64,000 bases of DNA from an uncultured Candidatus Saccharibacteria bacterium (GTDB lineage: Bacteria; Patescibacteriota; Saccharimonadia; Saccharimonadales; Saccharimonadaceae). Below the pieces are notes generated by a model. The model was not told the DNA's origin, ran no database searches, and worked only from the letters and a program-made list of their open reading frames with translations. The stretch spans positions 62,001-126,000 of the forward strand of contig CAMVAM010000001.1 of NCBI GenBank assembly GCA_947165465.1. The letters are read 5' to 3'. Shown here one piece after another: positions 35,001 to 43,901 of the stretch (position 1 is its first letter; each line of letters opens with the position of its first letter). The position numbers and the translations under genes were made by a program.

Positions 35001-35061
35001 TAACGTCGGCTACACAGCAGTAGCAGAACTACAAATCGATCAAAGTTCCGGTGAAGACTAA
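32053..35061 (+). CDS. Class A penicillin-binding protein (PBP1A-like)
   Basis: 1002 residues, longer than usual (about 720-850). Residues 1-180 are Lys/Ala/Glu-rich cytosolic sequence; one membrane helix near 200 (FIGTCFLLLVIFIAGLFLYY). The GT51 domain has IAIEDKNFYNHIGVD and QGGSTLTQQLIKQVY. The transpeptidase has SxxK in EPGSSIKP, SLN in SLGHSLN and KTGT. A C-terminal beta-rich domain of about 90 residues follows. It polymerises and cross-links peptidoglycan. TGCTATAAT (32041-32046) ends 6 nt before the ATG: leaderless. Its stop abuts the stop of the convergent gene with no gap. Confidence 0.93.
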   Translation: MAKKKRVDVILPSNEPRTPNSKKAVRVAKESDKKAMKIRIDDLNDEKVEKAPEVTEKKVVKTAIKVAEPEEKPKSAAKIADVRPLMKPGAKLAMANKTVEKPKAEAEADIKEDKVSEEMAKAKKSKKKQSKPKNSLGFFARWRERRKAKKEAEARRKAEDLASLPKEPIKRFFARLHPKRVFRWWFSWRGQKAILKFIGTCFLLLVIFIAGLFLYYKKDLDEIRLDEMSINETVNTYLDRNGVLLWKDTGNENYRLVVDSEEIPEIMKQATIAIEDKNFYNHIGVDLIGLTRAFFMTITGKQVQGGSTLTQQLIKQVYFADEAASSNRGGLSRKVKELILAIELERMYSKDEILTMYLNQSPYGGRRNGVESAARTYFGKSVKDLTLAECALLAAIPNNPAVFNPYNEWGHDQLIWRQQHTLDVMAELGYITKEEAEEAKAVDILATIKPESSQYADMKAPHFVLEVKKQLEEKYGISTMRAGGWTIITTLDWRLQDIAQDAVNVGMEKAAVTNRTNNMALVSVDVETSQVVAMVGSANFSNKAFGELNVTTDSLIEPGSSIKPILDYAPLFMQRDGINYGPGTILKDENIDKLYCNGARRNCMTNATNTFYGNVSIRFSLGHSLNIAAVKALYINGIDNSLKVAHALGDETYCKDRSGYGLSIAIGSGCGVRMVEHANAYASLARGGSYKPLSYVLEVKNSAGDTIEKWTDSPATRVVDEQVAYMVSSILNDRGARWANSTTGFLIPNVWTATKTGTTTTASSTTVKDSLIESYSPALSTFVWNGNADGSGFAVGSGDPVRFAVQRYMDRAHNEVYIPEGKYVANQGMAQPAGMKRLTVNGQNDIWPSWYDPSKNSGVTKETLVFNRYNYLLASSCTQEAFKIGIEVNKVIDPITKKESYNVPEPYNNEVSDPCTYSPPSVSLSTSGNQIIATIRKGSNSITGYTLYVDGVENNAISVGSNGVIYGYTLNGTEKHLKIMISDNVGYTAVAELQIDQSSGED

Positions 35062-35748
35062 TTACTTCTTCTTCACCGGTCTGGCAAAGATCATCTTACC
35101 GGCAGGAGTTTCGTAGAATTTCACAAATTCTACGATAATCTCCTTGCCGATTTTGTTTGCGGCTGATTCAACCACCACCATGGTGCCATCATTTAGATGT
35201 CCAACACCCTGGCCACGATTTGAGCCTTTTTCGAGAATTTTAATCTTAATCTTCTCGCCGGGGAGGAACTCATTTCGAAGTGCGAGTGCGAGTTCGTTTA
35301 CGTTTAGTGCCGGAATCTTCTCGGCCTTCGCTACTTTGATTAAATTATAATCAAGCGTCAGAATCGCGCCCTTTGATTCCTTGGCGAGTTTTAATAATTC
35401 CTCGTCAACTTTTTTAAATCTTCCGCCATCGTCAAAGATTTCCGTGTTTACTTCTACTACGCGTTCAAGCTCTGCCACTGTTTCAAGGCCGGCACGGGCC
35501 CTTGCACGCTTTTCGGAATCCTTACCGTCAGCGAGAAGTTGCATTTCGAGAAGCACGCTTTTTAAGACGATTAAATCGCCATCTAGAAATCCGCTTCTTG
35601 CGATATTTAGAATACGTCCGTCGATTAAAACCGACGTATCGACGTAAATCTTACGTCTGTTATTAAAATTTGGCTTGTATTTACGCAATACAAGAACGGT
35701 AGTCTCGGCTAAAATCGCGAGCACTACAATCAAAATAAATAATTCCAT
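35062..35748 (-). CDS. PIN-TRAM domain protein (YacL-like)
   Basis: 228 residues: one N-terminal membrane helix, a PIN nuclease domain (KIYVDTSVLIDGRI with the first Asp; later Glu/Asp and TLDYNLIKVA) and a TRAM RNA-binding domain (KGSNRGQGVGHLNDGTMVV). Bacterial YacL has four membrane helices before PIN-TRAM; here only one remains. Likely a membrane-bound RNase. A TATTAT/TATATC box lies just before the ATG. Ends convergent with the PBP gene, with zero spacing and no hairpin. Confidence 0.85.
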   Translation of the reverse strand: MELFILIVVLAILAETTVLVLRKYKPNFNNRRKIYVDTSVLIDGRILNIARSGFLDGDLIVLKSVLLEMQLLADGKDSEKRARARAGLETVAELERVVEVNTEIFDDGGRFKKVDEELLKLAKESKGAILTLDYNLIKVAKAEKIPALNVNELALALRNEFLPGEKIKIKILEKGSNRGQGVGHLNDGTMVVVESAANKIGKEIIVEFVKFYETPAGKMIFARPVKKK

Positions 35749-35773
35749 AATACAGATATAATAACATAAAAAT

Positions 35774-36952
35774 CTATTTAATCAAATCTTCGCCAAAGTA
35801 GATGGCGTGCTCGTGGTTAGCATCCAGAATGTCCTGGTACTTGGTAGCTAAATGATTCTGGCCTAGCATAGTAGCAATATCGTAGGCGATATCGTATCTA
35901 GAGGCCATATTTCTTCTAAGCATTTCAAACGGAGTCGTGGTTGAACCTTCCTCATTAAAGCCATGTACACGAAGCCTTCGTCGTTCGGTGTAGTTTTCTA
36001 GAATATTTTCCAAAGTTTCCGGATAGCCGTGGAAGTTTGCGATAATCGGTATTTGCTCGAGGAAGAGTTCTTTAAACTTCTCGTGCGGTAGTTTATTATC
36101 AGTTGTGCCAATGGCACGGTAAGACAATGCATTGATGCCCACAAAGCGCATTTTGAGCTTTGGCATGTCGATTCTAATGATCTTCATCGCTTCAAGCATT
36201 TCGTGCGTGGCAATGTCACCAGCTGCAGTCAAAATAATGTCTGGGTTTTCGTCAGAAGCAAAACGATAAATCGAAGCGCCCGAATTATCGAACAAATACT
36301 TTGCATGGTGTGAGTCAATATAACGTGGTCTTGGATTTTTATTAAATGTTGTAAGATTTACAACATCCCTTGAACCGAGCATAAAATGAAATGCCGCTTC
36401 GGCTGCCACGTCATCAACCGGGAAAATACAGTTCGCAAGGTCGGACGGATGGCTAAGGAGTGTCGAAATAAGTGCCGGAGATTGATGTGTAAAGCCATTA
36501 TGATCCTGGCGCCAGCAGGTGGAAGTCGAAAGTAAATTCACTGCCGGCATCGGCTCGCGCCAACCGGTGGCTTTAGATTGCTTAATAAACTTAATCTCTT
36601 GAAGTAGTTGCGCAGTAATCACCGGGAAGAAAGCTTCGTAGCTCCCCATCATCGCCTGTTCCCCATTCGCGAGGTGCCCGGTCATCACTGAAAACAGTAC
36701 GTTTTCAGAAAGCATTTCGATAATTCTGCCACCATCACTTTCCGGCAAATCCCAATTCTTTTTAATGAGGTCGGCCCAAGCGCGCTCCTCAATCTCAAAC
36801 ACTGCATCAAAACGATTCGAAGTGGTTTCGTCCGGCGAGAAGAAGTAAAAATACGGGTTATTGATGAATTGCTGCTTTAATAAATCTCCGATTCTTTCGG
36901 CCGGTGAGTAGTATTCTTCGCCCGGATGCTCAACAAAATCTACTGCGCTCAT
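35774..36952 (-). CDS. xfp: Phosphoketolase, C-terminal half (separate gene)
   Basis: 392 residues equal to the pyrimidine-binding and C-terminal domains of xylulose-5-P/fructose-6-P phosphoketolase. FFSPDETTSNRFDAVFE, MGSYEAFFPV (glutamate region that activates thiamine diphosphate), CWRQDHNGFTHQSP (substrate His) and the C-terminal HGFNEEGSTTTPFEMLRRN are all intact. Its ATG overlaps the stop of the N-terminal half as ATGA, so the two are translated in tandem. The roughly 30-residue linker (ANPHANGG-type) present in single-chain enzymes is missing. Expected to pair with the N-terminal half, as in split transketolases. Confidence 0.9.
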   Translation of the reverse strand: MSAVDFVEHPGEEYYSPAERIGDLLKQQFINNPYFYFFSPDETTSNRFDAVFEIEERAWADLIKKNWDLPESDGGRIIEMLSENVLFSVMTGHLANGEQAMMGSYEAFFPVITAQLLQEIKFIKQSKATGWREPMPAVNLLSTSTCWRQDHNGFTHQSPALISTLLSHPSDLANCIFPVDDVAAEAAFHFMLGSRDVVNLTTFNKNPRPRYIDSHHAKYLFDNSGASIYRFASDENPDIILTAAGDIATHEMLEAMKIIRIDMPKLKMRFVGINALSYRAIGTTDNKLPHEKFKELFLEQIPIIANFHGYPETLENILENYTERRRLRVHGFNEEGSTTTPFEMLRRNMASRYDIAYDIATMLGQNHLATKYQDILDANHEHAIYFGEDLIK

Positions 36953-37884
36953 AATAAAACCCCCTCGTCTTTTGAAAACAGTTCATTAAAGCCATAAGAC
37001 TTTAGCCATTCCTCGAGCGCCTTTAGCTCCTTTTCGTCAGAAGCCGGCTTCTTCAGAGGAATTTGGTGAGCATTGTGGTAACGATTTGGTCCGGTCGCGC
37101 CCTTTTCGGTCTCAAGGATATAAAACGGCGATTCGATATCTTTATGAAGGGCTTCTTGAAAGTCTTCCGGGTCGTCGCTATGAATCCAAACCGGCGTGAA
37201 ACCAAAGCCACGTACGAGTTCATTTAATTCTCTTTCAGATCTTCTGGCATAAATCGATGGCGCCGAAATCTTGTAGCCATTAAGATGTAGAATCGGTAAA
37301 ACTCGGCCATTTTTATCGCTCGAAAGTAAATCGCGAAGATTGAGCGACGCAAGCGCAGTGGCAGTTTCCAGTTCCCCATCACCAATTAAGACCGCCAAGG
37401 TTTTCTCCGGATGGCCCAGTGCCATACCATAGGCATTAGCGAGCGCATAGCCAAGTTCGCCACCTTCCGTAATCACGTTTGGCGTCATCGGGCTAGCATG
37501 AGACGGAAAACCATCCGGCCACGAAAACTTTCTACAAATATAAGACAAACCCTCATAATCAATCGTCGCTTTCTCATCGACTTTGCTTAGTTCACCATCT
37601 AGGAACAAGTTCGCTTGTAATGCCGGAAAACCATGCCCAGGGCCTAATATAAACGAGTAATTCACATTACCTTTAAAGAAGCTACGTAGATTTGCATAGG
37701 CCACATTAATGCCGTGGCAAGTGCCCCAGTGACCAAGGAGCCTTGGTTTAATGTCATCTGCCTCTAGTGGGCGTTCCAATAGAAAATTATCACGGAGATA
37801 AAGCTGAGCTACTGACAAATAATCACAAAAACGAATCCTTTTTCTGATTCTTTCGAGCGTCTTAATGTCAGCATGCCCACTCAT
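36949..37884 (-). CDS. xfp: Phosphoketolase, N-terminal half (separate gene)
   Basis: 311 residues equal to the pyrophosphate-binding domain. YLSVAQLYLRDN, LLGHWGTCHG (His), GPGHGFPALQAN (His), EGGELGYALANA, GDGELETATAL (Mg-thiamine diphosphate motif), LHLNGYKISAPS and NAHQIPL (His) are present. The enzyme splits xylulose 5-phosphate to acetyl phosphate and glyceraldehyde 3-phosphate. The frame ends cleanly at the domain boundary. TGCTATAAT (TATAAT at 37892-37897) ends 7 nt before the ATG. A single frameshift error joining two genes from one is an alternative, but each half has its own start and the linker is absent. Confidence 0.9.
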   Translation of the reverse strand: MSGHADIKTLERIRKRIRFCDYLSVAQLYLRDNFLLERPLEADDIKPRLLGHWGTCHGINVAYANLRSFFKGNVNYSFILGPGHGFPALQANLFLDGELSKVDEKATIDYEGLSYICRKFSWPDGFPSHASPMTPNVITEGGELGYALANAYGMALGHPEKTLAVLIGDGELETATALASLNLRDLLSSDKNGRVLPILHLNGYKISAPSIYARRSERELNELVRGFGFTPVWIHSDDPEDFQEALHKDIESPFYILETEKGATGPNRYHNAHQIPLKKPASDEKELKALEEWLKSYGFNELFSKDEGVLL

Positions 37885-37922
37885 ACTGAATATTATAGCA
37901 TAAACGCAATAGTTTTTTGATG

Positions 37923-39917
37923 CTAGCCAATAAATTCTTTGATTTTATTAATTTCGTCCCGGAGCAAAGCTGCGCGCTCAAATTCGAGATTTGCGGCGGC
38001 CAGTTGCATCTCGGAACTGAGTTGCTTAATCAGATTCGGGAGCTCGTCTTTTGGAATGCGCTTAATATCGAGCTTGTTTTCAACCTGTTTTTCCGGGATA
38101 ATCGCACGGAGCCCGAGCGACACATCCTTCTTAATCGAAGTCGGCATAATATGATGCTTTTCGTTGTATTCCTTCTGGATTTCGCGGCGACGGTTAGTTT
38201 CAGAAATCGCTTTTTCCATGCTTTCAGTAATGAAATTGGCATACATAATCACTTTGCCCTCTACGTGGCGGGCGGCACGACCAATCGTCTGAATGAGAGC
38301 CGATTCAGAGCGGAGAAACCCTTCTTTGTCGGCATCAAGAATCGCTACTAGTGACACTTCCGGAAGATCCAAGCCCTCACGGAGGAGATTGATGCCCACG
38401 AGTGCATCGTATACGCCTTCGCGCAAATCCCGGAGAATATCTCCGCGCTCCAAAGTGTCCACATCAGAGTGGATATAGGCTGTTTTGACGCCTCGTTCCT
38501 TCAAATGGTCCGTCAAATCTTCCGCCATTCGCTTCGTCAGTGTCGTAATTAGCGTCCTCTGGCCCTTCGCGATACGCTTGTCGATTTCTTCCATCAAATC
38601 GTCAATCTGGCCTTCGCTTCCTCTTACTTCGATTTCTGGGTCTAAGAGTCCGGTCGGACGAATTACTTGCTCAGCCGGTTTTGGTGAGTTCTCTAGTTCA
38701 TAATCACCCGGCGTAGCCGAGACATAAATCGCTTGGTTCACATGTTTCTGGAATTCCCCGTAGGTGAGTGGGCGGTTATCAAGTGCACTTGGGAGTCTAA
38801 AGCCATAATCCACCAGCGTCATTTTACGGGCGTGGTCACCATTATACATGCCTCTCACTTGCGGTAAAGTCATGTGTGATTCGTCAACAATCAAAAGAAA
38901 ATCATCCGGGAAGAAATCGAGCAAAGTGGAAGGCGGTTCCCCGGCTTTTCTCCCTTCTAGGTGTCTCGAATAGTTTTCAATTCCCTTTACAAATCCGGTT
39001 TCTCTAAGCATCTCGAGGTCATACTTAGTGCGTTGCGACAGACGCTCAGCTTCAAGATATTTCTCGTGCTCGCGGAAATAGGCCAAACGTTCTTTAAACT
39101 CGGCTTCAATCGCCCTCAAAGCTCCTTCTAGCTGCTCTTTTGGCGTCGCATAGTGAGTGTTTGGGAAAATATGAATATGGTCCGGCTTCTCGCGAATTTC
39201 AAAAGTCAAAGGGTCTACAATTTTCACATCCTCAAGTGCATCAAAACCAAATTCAAATCTATAAGCAAATTCACCATTGGCCGGAAAAAGATCCACCGTG
39301 TCACCCATTACGCGGAAGTTGCCACGCTCAAAAGCGAGGTCGTTTCTGTGATATTGCATTCCGACTAAAGTTCTAATAAAGCCAATCTGGTCCAAGGTAT
39401 TTTTATCGCTATCATGCCAAACGCCTTTTTCCTGCCAGAGTGGTAACGACATTTCTAGATAATACTCCGGCGAACCGATGCCATAAATACAAGAAACCGA
39501 TGCCACTACAATCACGTCACGGCGAGTCAGAAGTGCCTCGGTCGCGGCATGCCTCAAACGGTCGATTTCATCATTAATCGCTGAATCCTTCTCGATATAA
39601 GTATCAGTCGAAGCGATGTAGGCTTCTGGTTGGTAGTAATCAAAATAAGAAACGAAATAATGTACTTCGTTTTCCGGGAAAAAGTCACGAAATTCAGAAT
39701 AAAGCTGGGCAGCAAGCGTCTTGTTGTGTGCAAGAATCAAGGTCGGGCGCTGCACATTCTGGATAATATTTGCCATCGTAAAAGTCTTGCCGGAGCCGGT
39801 CACGCCAAGCAACGTCTGCTCTTTAATCCCATCAGAAAGACCTTCCGTGAGCTGTTTTATCGCACTCGGCTGGTCTCCAGTTGGCTGGAATTTCGATACT
39901 AACTTAAATTTAGGCAT
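37923..39917 (-). CDS. uvrB: UvrABC system protein B
   Basis: 664 residues, full length. Walker [15 protein letters not shown], beta-hairpin [11 protein letters not shown] region, DEXX-like [10 protein letters not shown], helicase motif [15 protein letters not shown] and a C-terminal UVR motif ([13 protein letters not shown]). Damage verification helicase of nucleotide excision repair; uvrC is at 56779. TGATATAAT (39924-39929) ends 6 nt before the ATG: leaderless. Confidence 0.97.
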   Translation of the reverse strand: MPKFKLVSKFQPTGDQPSAIKQLTEGLSDGIKEQTLLGVTGSGKTFTMANIIQNVQRPTLILAHNKTLAAQLYSEFRDFFPENEVHYFVSYFDYYQPEAYIASTDTYIEKDSAINDEIDRLRHAATEALLTRRDVIVVASVSCIYGIGSPEYYLEMSLPLWQEKGVWHDSDKNTLDQIGFIRTLVGMQYHRNDLAFERGNFRVMGDTVDLFPANGEFAYRFEFGFDALEDVKIVDPLTFEIREKPDHIHIFPNTHYATPKEQLEGALRAIEAEFKERLAYFREHEKYLEAERLSQRTKYDLEMLRETGFVKGIENYSRHLEGRKAGEPPSTLLDFFPDDFLLIVDESHMTLPQVRGMYNGDHARKMTLVDYGFRLPSALDNRPLTYGEFQKHVNQAIYVSATPGDYELENSPKPAEQVIRPTGLLDPEIEVRGSEGQIDDLMEEIDKRIAKGQRTLITTLTKRMAEDLTDHLKERGVKTAYIHSDVDTLERGDILRDLREGVYDALVGINLLREGLDLPEVSLVAILDADKEGFLRSESALIQTIGRAARHVEGKVIMYANFITESMEKAISETNRRREIQKEYNEKHHIMPTSIKKDVSLGLRAIIPEKQVENKLDIKRIPKDELPNLIKQLSSEMQLAAANLEFERAALLRDEINKIKEFIG

Positions 39918-39929
39918 AATCTAATTATA

Positions 39930-41375
39930 TCACTCGGATTTTCGGAGTGTTGGAAATGGCACGGCTTCGCGCCCAGGCACGCCTTCAAGCAGCCAGAAGT
40001 TTCGTTCTGAGTTACCCCAACCACAGGCCGGTGGCATACCGTATTCAAGCATTTCGACGAAATCCATATCAAGCATTTGAGCCTCTTCATCACCGGCGTC
40101 ACGGGCGGCTTGTTGCTCTTTGAAGCGCTCTAATTGGTCAAGCGGATCATTTAATTCAGAGAAGCCGTTCCCCATTTCCGTACCGGCAATCACCGGGTGG
40201 AATCTTTCAGTCACGAGTGGGTTCTCGGTTGATTTCTTTGCTAGTGGTGACAGGCTTAGTGGTTCTTCAATCAACCAGTACGGGCCGGCCGAAGTCTTGC
40301 GAATTAGCTTCCAGACATGATCAATTAAGTGCGGAGTCGTCATATCGAAGTCGGACTCGACGCCATTATCCTTCAAAATCTGAATCAGTTGTTCGCGGTT
40401 CGGGTTAAACACATCCACGCCAAACTTTTCGCGTAGCAAATCGGAATATTTGTAGCGTGGCCATTCGCAGTCTAAATCAATATCAAAATCGCCGACGTGG
40501 AATTTAAGTGTGCCCCATGTCTCCATCGCGACATATTTTATCATCTCTTCGTAAAACTTGATGCCATCTTCGTAATTCTCGTAAGCGGCGTAAGCTTCAA
40601 ATGCGATATGTTCTGGTAAATGTTCATCATCAACGCCTTCATTACGGAAGCGTGGCCCAATGTCGTAGACTTTTTCGAATCCACCACCAAGTAGGCGTTT
40701 AAGTGGCAATTCGTGCGAAATACGTAGATAAAAATCTTCGTCTAGTGCATTCATGTGCGTAGTAAATGGTGTAGCGTCGGCACCACCAGTCGTATGCTCA
40801 AGAACTGGCACATTAATCTCAATAAATCCATGCTTGTTCATAAAGTCACGCGTAGCCTGCCAGAATTTGGAACGGCGTACTAATCTCTCGCGAACCTCCG
40901 GGTTAACATTCATGTCAACATAGCGACGACGGTAACGCTCTTCTTTATTGGTGAACTTCTCCGGGAGTGGACGTAGCGACTTAGTGAGGAGTCTCACGAA
41001 GTTTGAGAACACCGAAATTTCGCCGGTCTGGGACTTATCAACTTTACCGGTTACTTCAACAAAATCGCCAAGGTCAAGCAGTCTAATATCTTTTGCGCCA
41101 AAGAGGCCTTCTCTTGCCTCATCTTCGGCTTTCATAAAAATCTGGACTTCTCCGGAATAATCACGGAGTTTGAGAAAGACTAATTTTCCAAACGAGCGAA
41201 TCGCCACGATGCGACCAACCACGGTCACTTCTTGACCTTGCTTTTCTTCAAAATGATTTACGACTTCGGAAATCTTAGTATTGCGAAAAGACTTCGCCGG
41301 GTACGGATCGATGCCCCGTGCTTTGATTTCCTCTAATTTTTTTAATCTCTCGTTTCGATAGTCCTCAAGTAACAT
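39930..41375 (-). CDS. lysS: Lysyl-tRNA synthetase, class II
   Basis: 481 residues. N-terminal OB fold (VTVVGRIVAIRSFGKLVFLKLRD), motif 1 near RRSKFWQATRDF, motif 2 FRNEGVDDEHLPEH, and motif 3 with ERFKEQQAARDAGDEE and the GCGWGNSERN region near the C-terminus (usual GLGIGIDR, so motif 3 is altered and looks shortened). Charges tRNA-Lys. TGCTATAAT (41383-41388) ends 7 nt before the ATG. The altered motif 3 (GWGNSER for GIDRL) is notable. Confidence 0.92.
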   Translation of the reverse strand: MLLEDYRNERLKKLEEIKARGIDPYPAKSFRNTKISEVVNHFEEKQGQEVTVVGRIVAIRSFGKLVFLKLRDYSGEVQIFMKAEDEAREGLFGAKDIRLLDLGDFVEVTGKVDKSQTGEISVFSNFVRLLTKSLRPLPEKFTNKEERYRRRYVDMNVNPEVRERLVRRSKFWQATRDFMNKHGFIEINVPVLEHTTGGADATPFTTHMNALDEDFYLRISHELPLKRLLGGGFEKVYDIGPRFRNEGVDDEHLPEHIAFEAYAAYENYEDGIKFYEEMIKYVAMETWGTLKFHVGDFDIDLDCEWPRYKYSDLLREKFGVDVFNPNREQLIQILKDNGVESDFDMTTPHLIDHVWKLIRKTSAGPYWLIEEPLSLSPLAKKSTENPLVTERFHPVIAGTEMGNGFSELNDPLDQLERFKEQQAARDAGDEEAQMLDMDFVEMLEYGMPPACGWGNSERNFWLLEGVPGREAVPFPTLRKSE

Positions 41376-41393
41376 ACTATATATTATAGCATA

Positions 41394-41840
41394 TTATTTG
41401 ATTTCTTCTAGCTTCACTACCTTGCCGTTAAAGTCAAAGGATTCACCGGCTTTGCGACCAAGTACAGCCTTGCCGATTGGTGATTCATTGGAAATTTTGC
41501 CCTCAAGTGGATTGGCTTCGGTTGCACCTACCAAAGTGTAGGTAACTTTGCGACCACCCATATCAAGCACGACAGTTGAGCCAAGCGCTACAGAGTCGCG
41601 CTTTACGGCTTTAATAATCTTGGCACTCTTTAAAATATCTTGGATTTCGAGAATACGAGACTCAGCCATCTTCTGTTCATTACGAGCAGAGCTATATTCT
41701 TCGTTTTCGGAAAGGTCACCAAAAGCACGAGCTGTTGCAATCTTTTCTGCAATAACAGGGCGATTCTTAATTAGCTCGTCGAGTTCCGCTTCGAGTTCTT
41801 TTTTTCCGGCAGCAGTAATGCTAATACTTTTCTTAATCAT
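41394..41840 (-). CDS. greA: Transcription elongation factor GreA
   Basis: 148 residues. ITAAGKKELEAELDEL and IATARAFGDLSENEEYSSARNEQ form the N-terminal coiled coil with the acidic tip. The C-terminal FKBP-like domain has NPLEGKISNESPIGKAVLGRKAGE. It rescues backtracked RNA polymerase. TATAAT about 24 nt upstream; GGAG precedes the ATG. Confidence 0.96.
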   Translation of the reverse strand: MIKKSISITAAGKKELEAELDELIKNRPVIAEKIATARAFGDLSENEEYSSARNEQKMAESRILEIQDILKSAKIIKAVKRDSVALGSTVVLDMGGRKVTYTLVGATEANPLEGKISNESPIGKAVLGRKAGESFDFNGKVVKLEEIK

Positions 41841-41902
41841 CTTAGTGAGACTCCACTTTAATCAATTATAAAGTTTACAGGAAAATGCTTATTAAGTCAA
41901 TA

Positions 41903-43120
41903 TTATATTTCAGAGATTTTAACCAGTTTGGATTCGCCGGTTCTGCGGTTAGTGACCTCAGCTGAATCTTCAGCTAGAGTTTTGTCGGAAATCACTACAC
42001 GGTAAGGCATGCCCATCAGTTCAGCGTCAGCAAATTTTTCGCCCGGACGTAAATCACGATCGTCAAACAGGACTTCGCCTGGATGGCTATTATAAAACTC
42101 CTCAGCTTTCTTTATACCATTCTCGCCGATGCCAATCAAATGATATTTAAACGGTGCGACGCTTTCCGGCCAGACCAGACCTTTGTCGTCAGCGTACTTT
42201 TCTACGATGACGCCCATCACACGGGATACACCAATACCATAACAACCCATGTAGACTACTTGCTGGGTGTTTTGCTCGTCAGAATACTTTAGCCCGAGTG
42301 GCTCAGAGTATTTGAATTTGAGTTTAAAGATATTGCCAACTTCGGCTGCCGTGGTCTGGCTTAATTCTTCTTCCTTAACGCCGAGATCTGCCATCGTTTC
42401 TGGGTTTAGTACTTCCTTGTTTAGGACCACGGAGCGGTCGGCGTTGTAGTAAACATCATCCTCGCCTACCGGTAAGAAAGTTTGAAATTCGTGTGAATAC
42501 TTCGAGAAGATGCCACCAGAGGCAAACGTTTCAAATGTATCGTCACCGAGGCCTAGTCTCTCGTAAATCTTTTTGTAGGCAACTTCCACTTCAGCGTAAA
42601 ACTTGTCAAGATCCTCTTCATTGGTATGGAAGCTATAAAGGTCTTTCATGAGGAATTCACGGCCACGCAAAATTCCGGATTTGGCGCGAAGCTCATTTCT
42701 GAACTTCGTCTGGAATTGATAAACGGCGAGCGGCAAATCTTTGTAGCTAGAAATATAAGTTTTCATGAGATTAACAATTGGCTCTTCGTGAGTCGGAGCT
42801 AGACCAAGCTCCCCGCCACTAGCAAGATTAGTCTTAAACCAAATATCTACTGCCTGATCCGAAAAACGCCCGGTCTTTTCCCATGGCTCTGGGTTCTGGA
42901 GTGCGGTCATTTGGAGTTCTTCGCAACCAAGTTTATTTAATTCATCGCGAATAATATTCTTGATGTTTTCGATTACACGGATGCCGAGTGGCAAAAAATC
43001 GTACACACCGGCCATTTCTTTATGAACGTACCCTGCACGGGTGAGAAGTGCACCATTTTTAGCCGTTTCATCTTTCGGCGCCTCTCTCAGGGTTTTTACA
43101 AAAGTCTTTGATAATCTCAT
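41903..43120 (-). CDS. proS: Prolyl-tRNA synthetase lacking the editing insert
   Basis: 405 residues against about 570 in typical bacterial ProRS. The catalytic core (GVYDFLPLGIRVIENI, APTHEEPIV, FRNELRAKSGILRGREFLMKD, GCYGIGVSRVMGVIVE) and anticodon-binding domain are intact. The roughly 180-residue INS domain that hydrolyses Ala-tRNA(Pro) is gone between motifs 2 and 3. Such short enzymes are known in alphaproteobacteria and mitochondria. TGGTATAAT (43130-43135) lies 9 nt before the ATG. Downstream of the CPBP protease and rseP on the same strand. Confidence 0.93.
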   Translation of the reverse strand: MRLSKTFVKTLREAPKDETAKNGALLTRAGYVHKEMAGVYDFLPLGIRVIENIKNIIRDELNKLGCEELQMTALQNPEPWEKTGRFSDQAVDIWFKTNLASGGELGLAPTHEEPIVNLMKTYISSYKDLPLAVYQFQTKFRNELRAKSGILRGREFLMKDLYSFHTNEEDLDKFYAEVEVAYKKIYERLGLGDDTFETFASGGIFSKYSHEFQTFLPVGEDDVYYNADRSVVLNKEVLNPETMADLGVKEEELSQTTAAEVGNIFKLKFKYSEPLGLKYSDEQNTQQVVYMGCYGIGVSRVMGVIVEKYADDKGLVWPESVAPFKYHLIGIGENGIKKAEEFYNSHPGEVLFDDRDLRPGEKFADAELMGMPYRVVISDKTLAEDSAEVTNRRTGESKLVKISEI

Positions 43121-43130
43121 AATAGATTAA

Positions 43131-43901
43131 TTATACCACACCTATAACATAGATGAGGTAAAAGGCAAGGCCATTCTTTAGCATGTGTGTTAGCATCCCG
43201 GCATAAATCGTGCCAGTGATTTCTCGCATCGCACAGAGTACGATAGAAAGCGCAAAGACATTTACGCCTACATTCCATTGCAGGTGCACTAAACCGAATA
43301 GTAGAGATGTGATAAAAGCAGAGAGGATGATTCCCCACATTTCCGATAAGCGCCCATTTAATTTTTCGCGGAGCTTCCCGTATAGCCAGCCCCTAAAAAT
43401 GATTTCTTCAGCGATTGGTGCGATAACGACCAGTGTTAGGAATGCTAAGATTCGATCAAAGCCAGGTGCCAGCATGGAATATCCGAGTTCCTGCGTCTGA
43501 TTCGCATTAAACCACGGGAATTTGCTGAAGATAAAAACTAGGATTCCAGCCAAGATTAGTGACACGATAAAACCAACCGGTCCTAACCCAATGTCAGTCC
43601 AAGTCGGGAGGCCTTCAAGCCCTAATTCACCTCGAAGTTCTGCCGGAGTTTTGACTTTTTCTTTCTTCTTTCTCTTGTTTTTAATTAGTAGCGGTATAAA
43701 AATCGTGACAAAGAGCGCCACGACATAAACTAGAGCTGAATAAATCGAAGTCCAAAGTGGAGAGTTGAACTGTGTCTTGCCAAGTAGTGCTAACATCGAA
43801 TAGCCAACGATTAGTTGCGTTGCAATTACGACCGCAAAAACCCAAAAACACATTCCTACAATCGTTAGTATTAACTCGCCCACTCCCCGTTTTCTTGTCA
43901 T
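43131..43901 (-). CDS. CPBP-family intramembrane metalloprotease
   Basis: 256 residues with about seven membrane segments. The motifs APIAEEIIFRGWLYG (EExxxR), LLFGLVHLQWN (FxxxH) and a third conserved His/Asn (THMLKN) form the CAAX/CPBP active site. Substrate unknown; in bacteria members act in bacteriocin maturation or immunity. Its ATG overlaps the rseP stop by ATGA (43898-43901), so the two proteases are co-expressed. Confidence 0.88.
   Translation of the reverse strand: MTRKRGVGELILTIVGMCFWVFAVVIATQLIVGYSMLALLGKTQFNSPLWTSIYSALVYVVALFVTIFIPLLIKNKRKKKEKVKTPAELRGELGLEGLPTWTDIGLGPVGFIVSLILAGILVFIFSKFPWFNANQTQELGYSMLAPGFDRILAFLTLVVIAPIAEEIIFRGWLYGKLREKLNGRLSEMWGIILSAFITSLLFGLVHLQWNVGVNVFALSIVLCAMREITGTIYAGMLTHMLKNGLAFYLIYVIGVV

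Noticed and set aside
35774-37884. Phosphoketolase as a decayed pseudogene
   Set aside because: Both halves keep all catalytic motifs, have clean ends and an ATGA junction; a pseudogene would be expected to show further damage.
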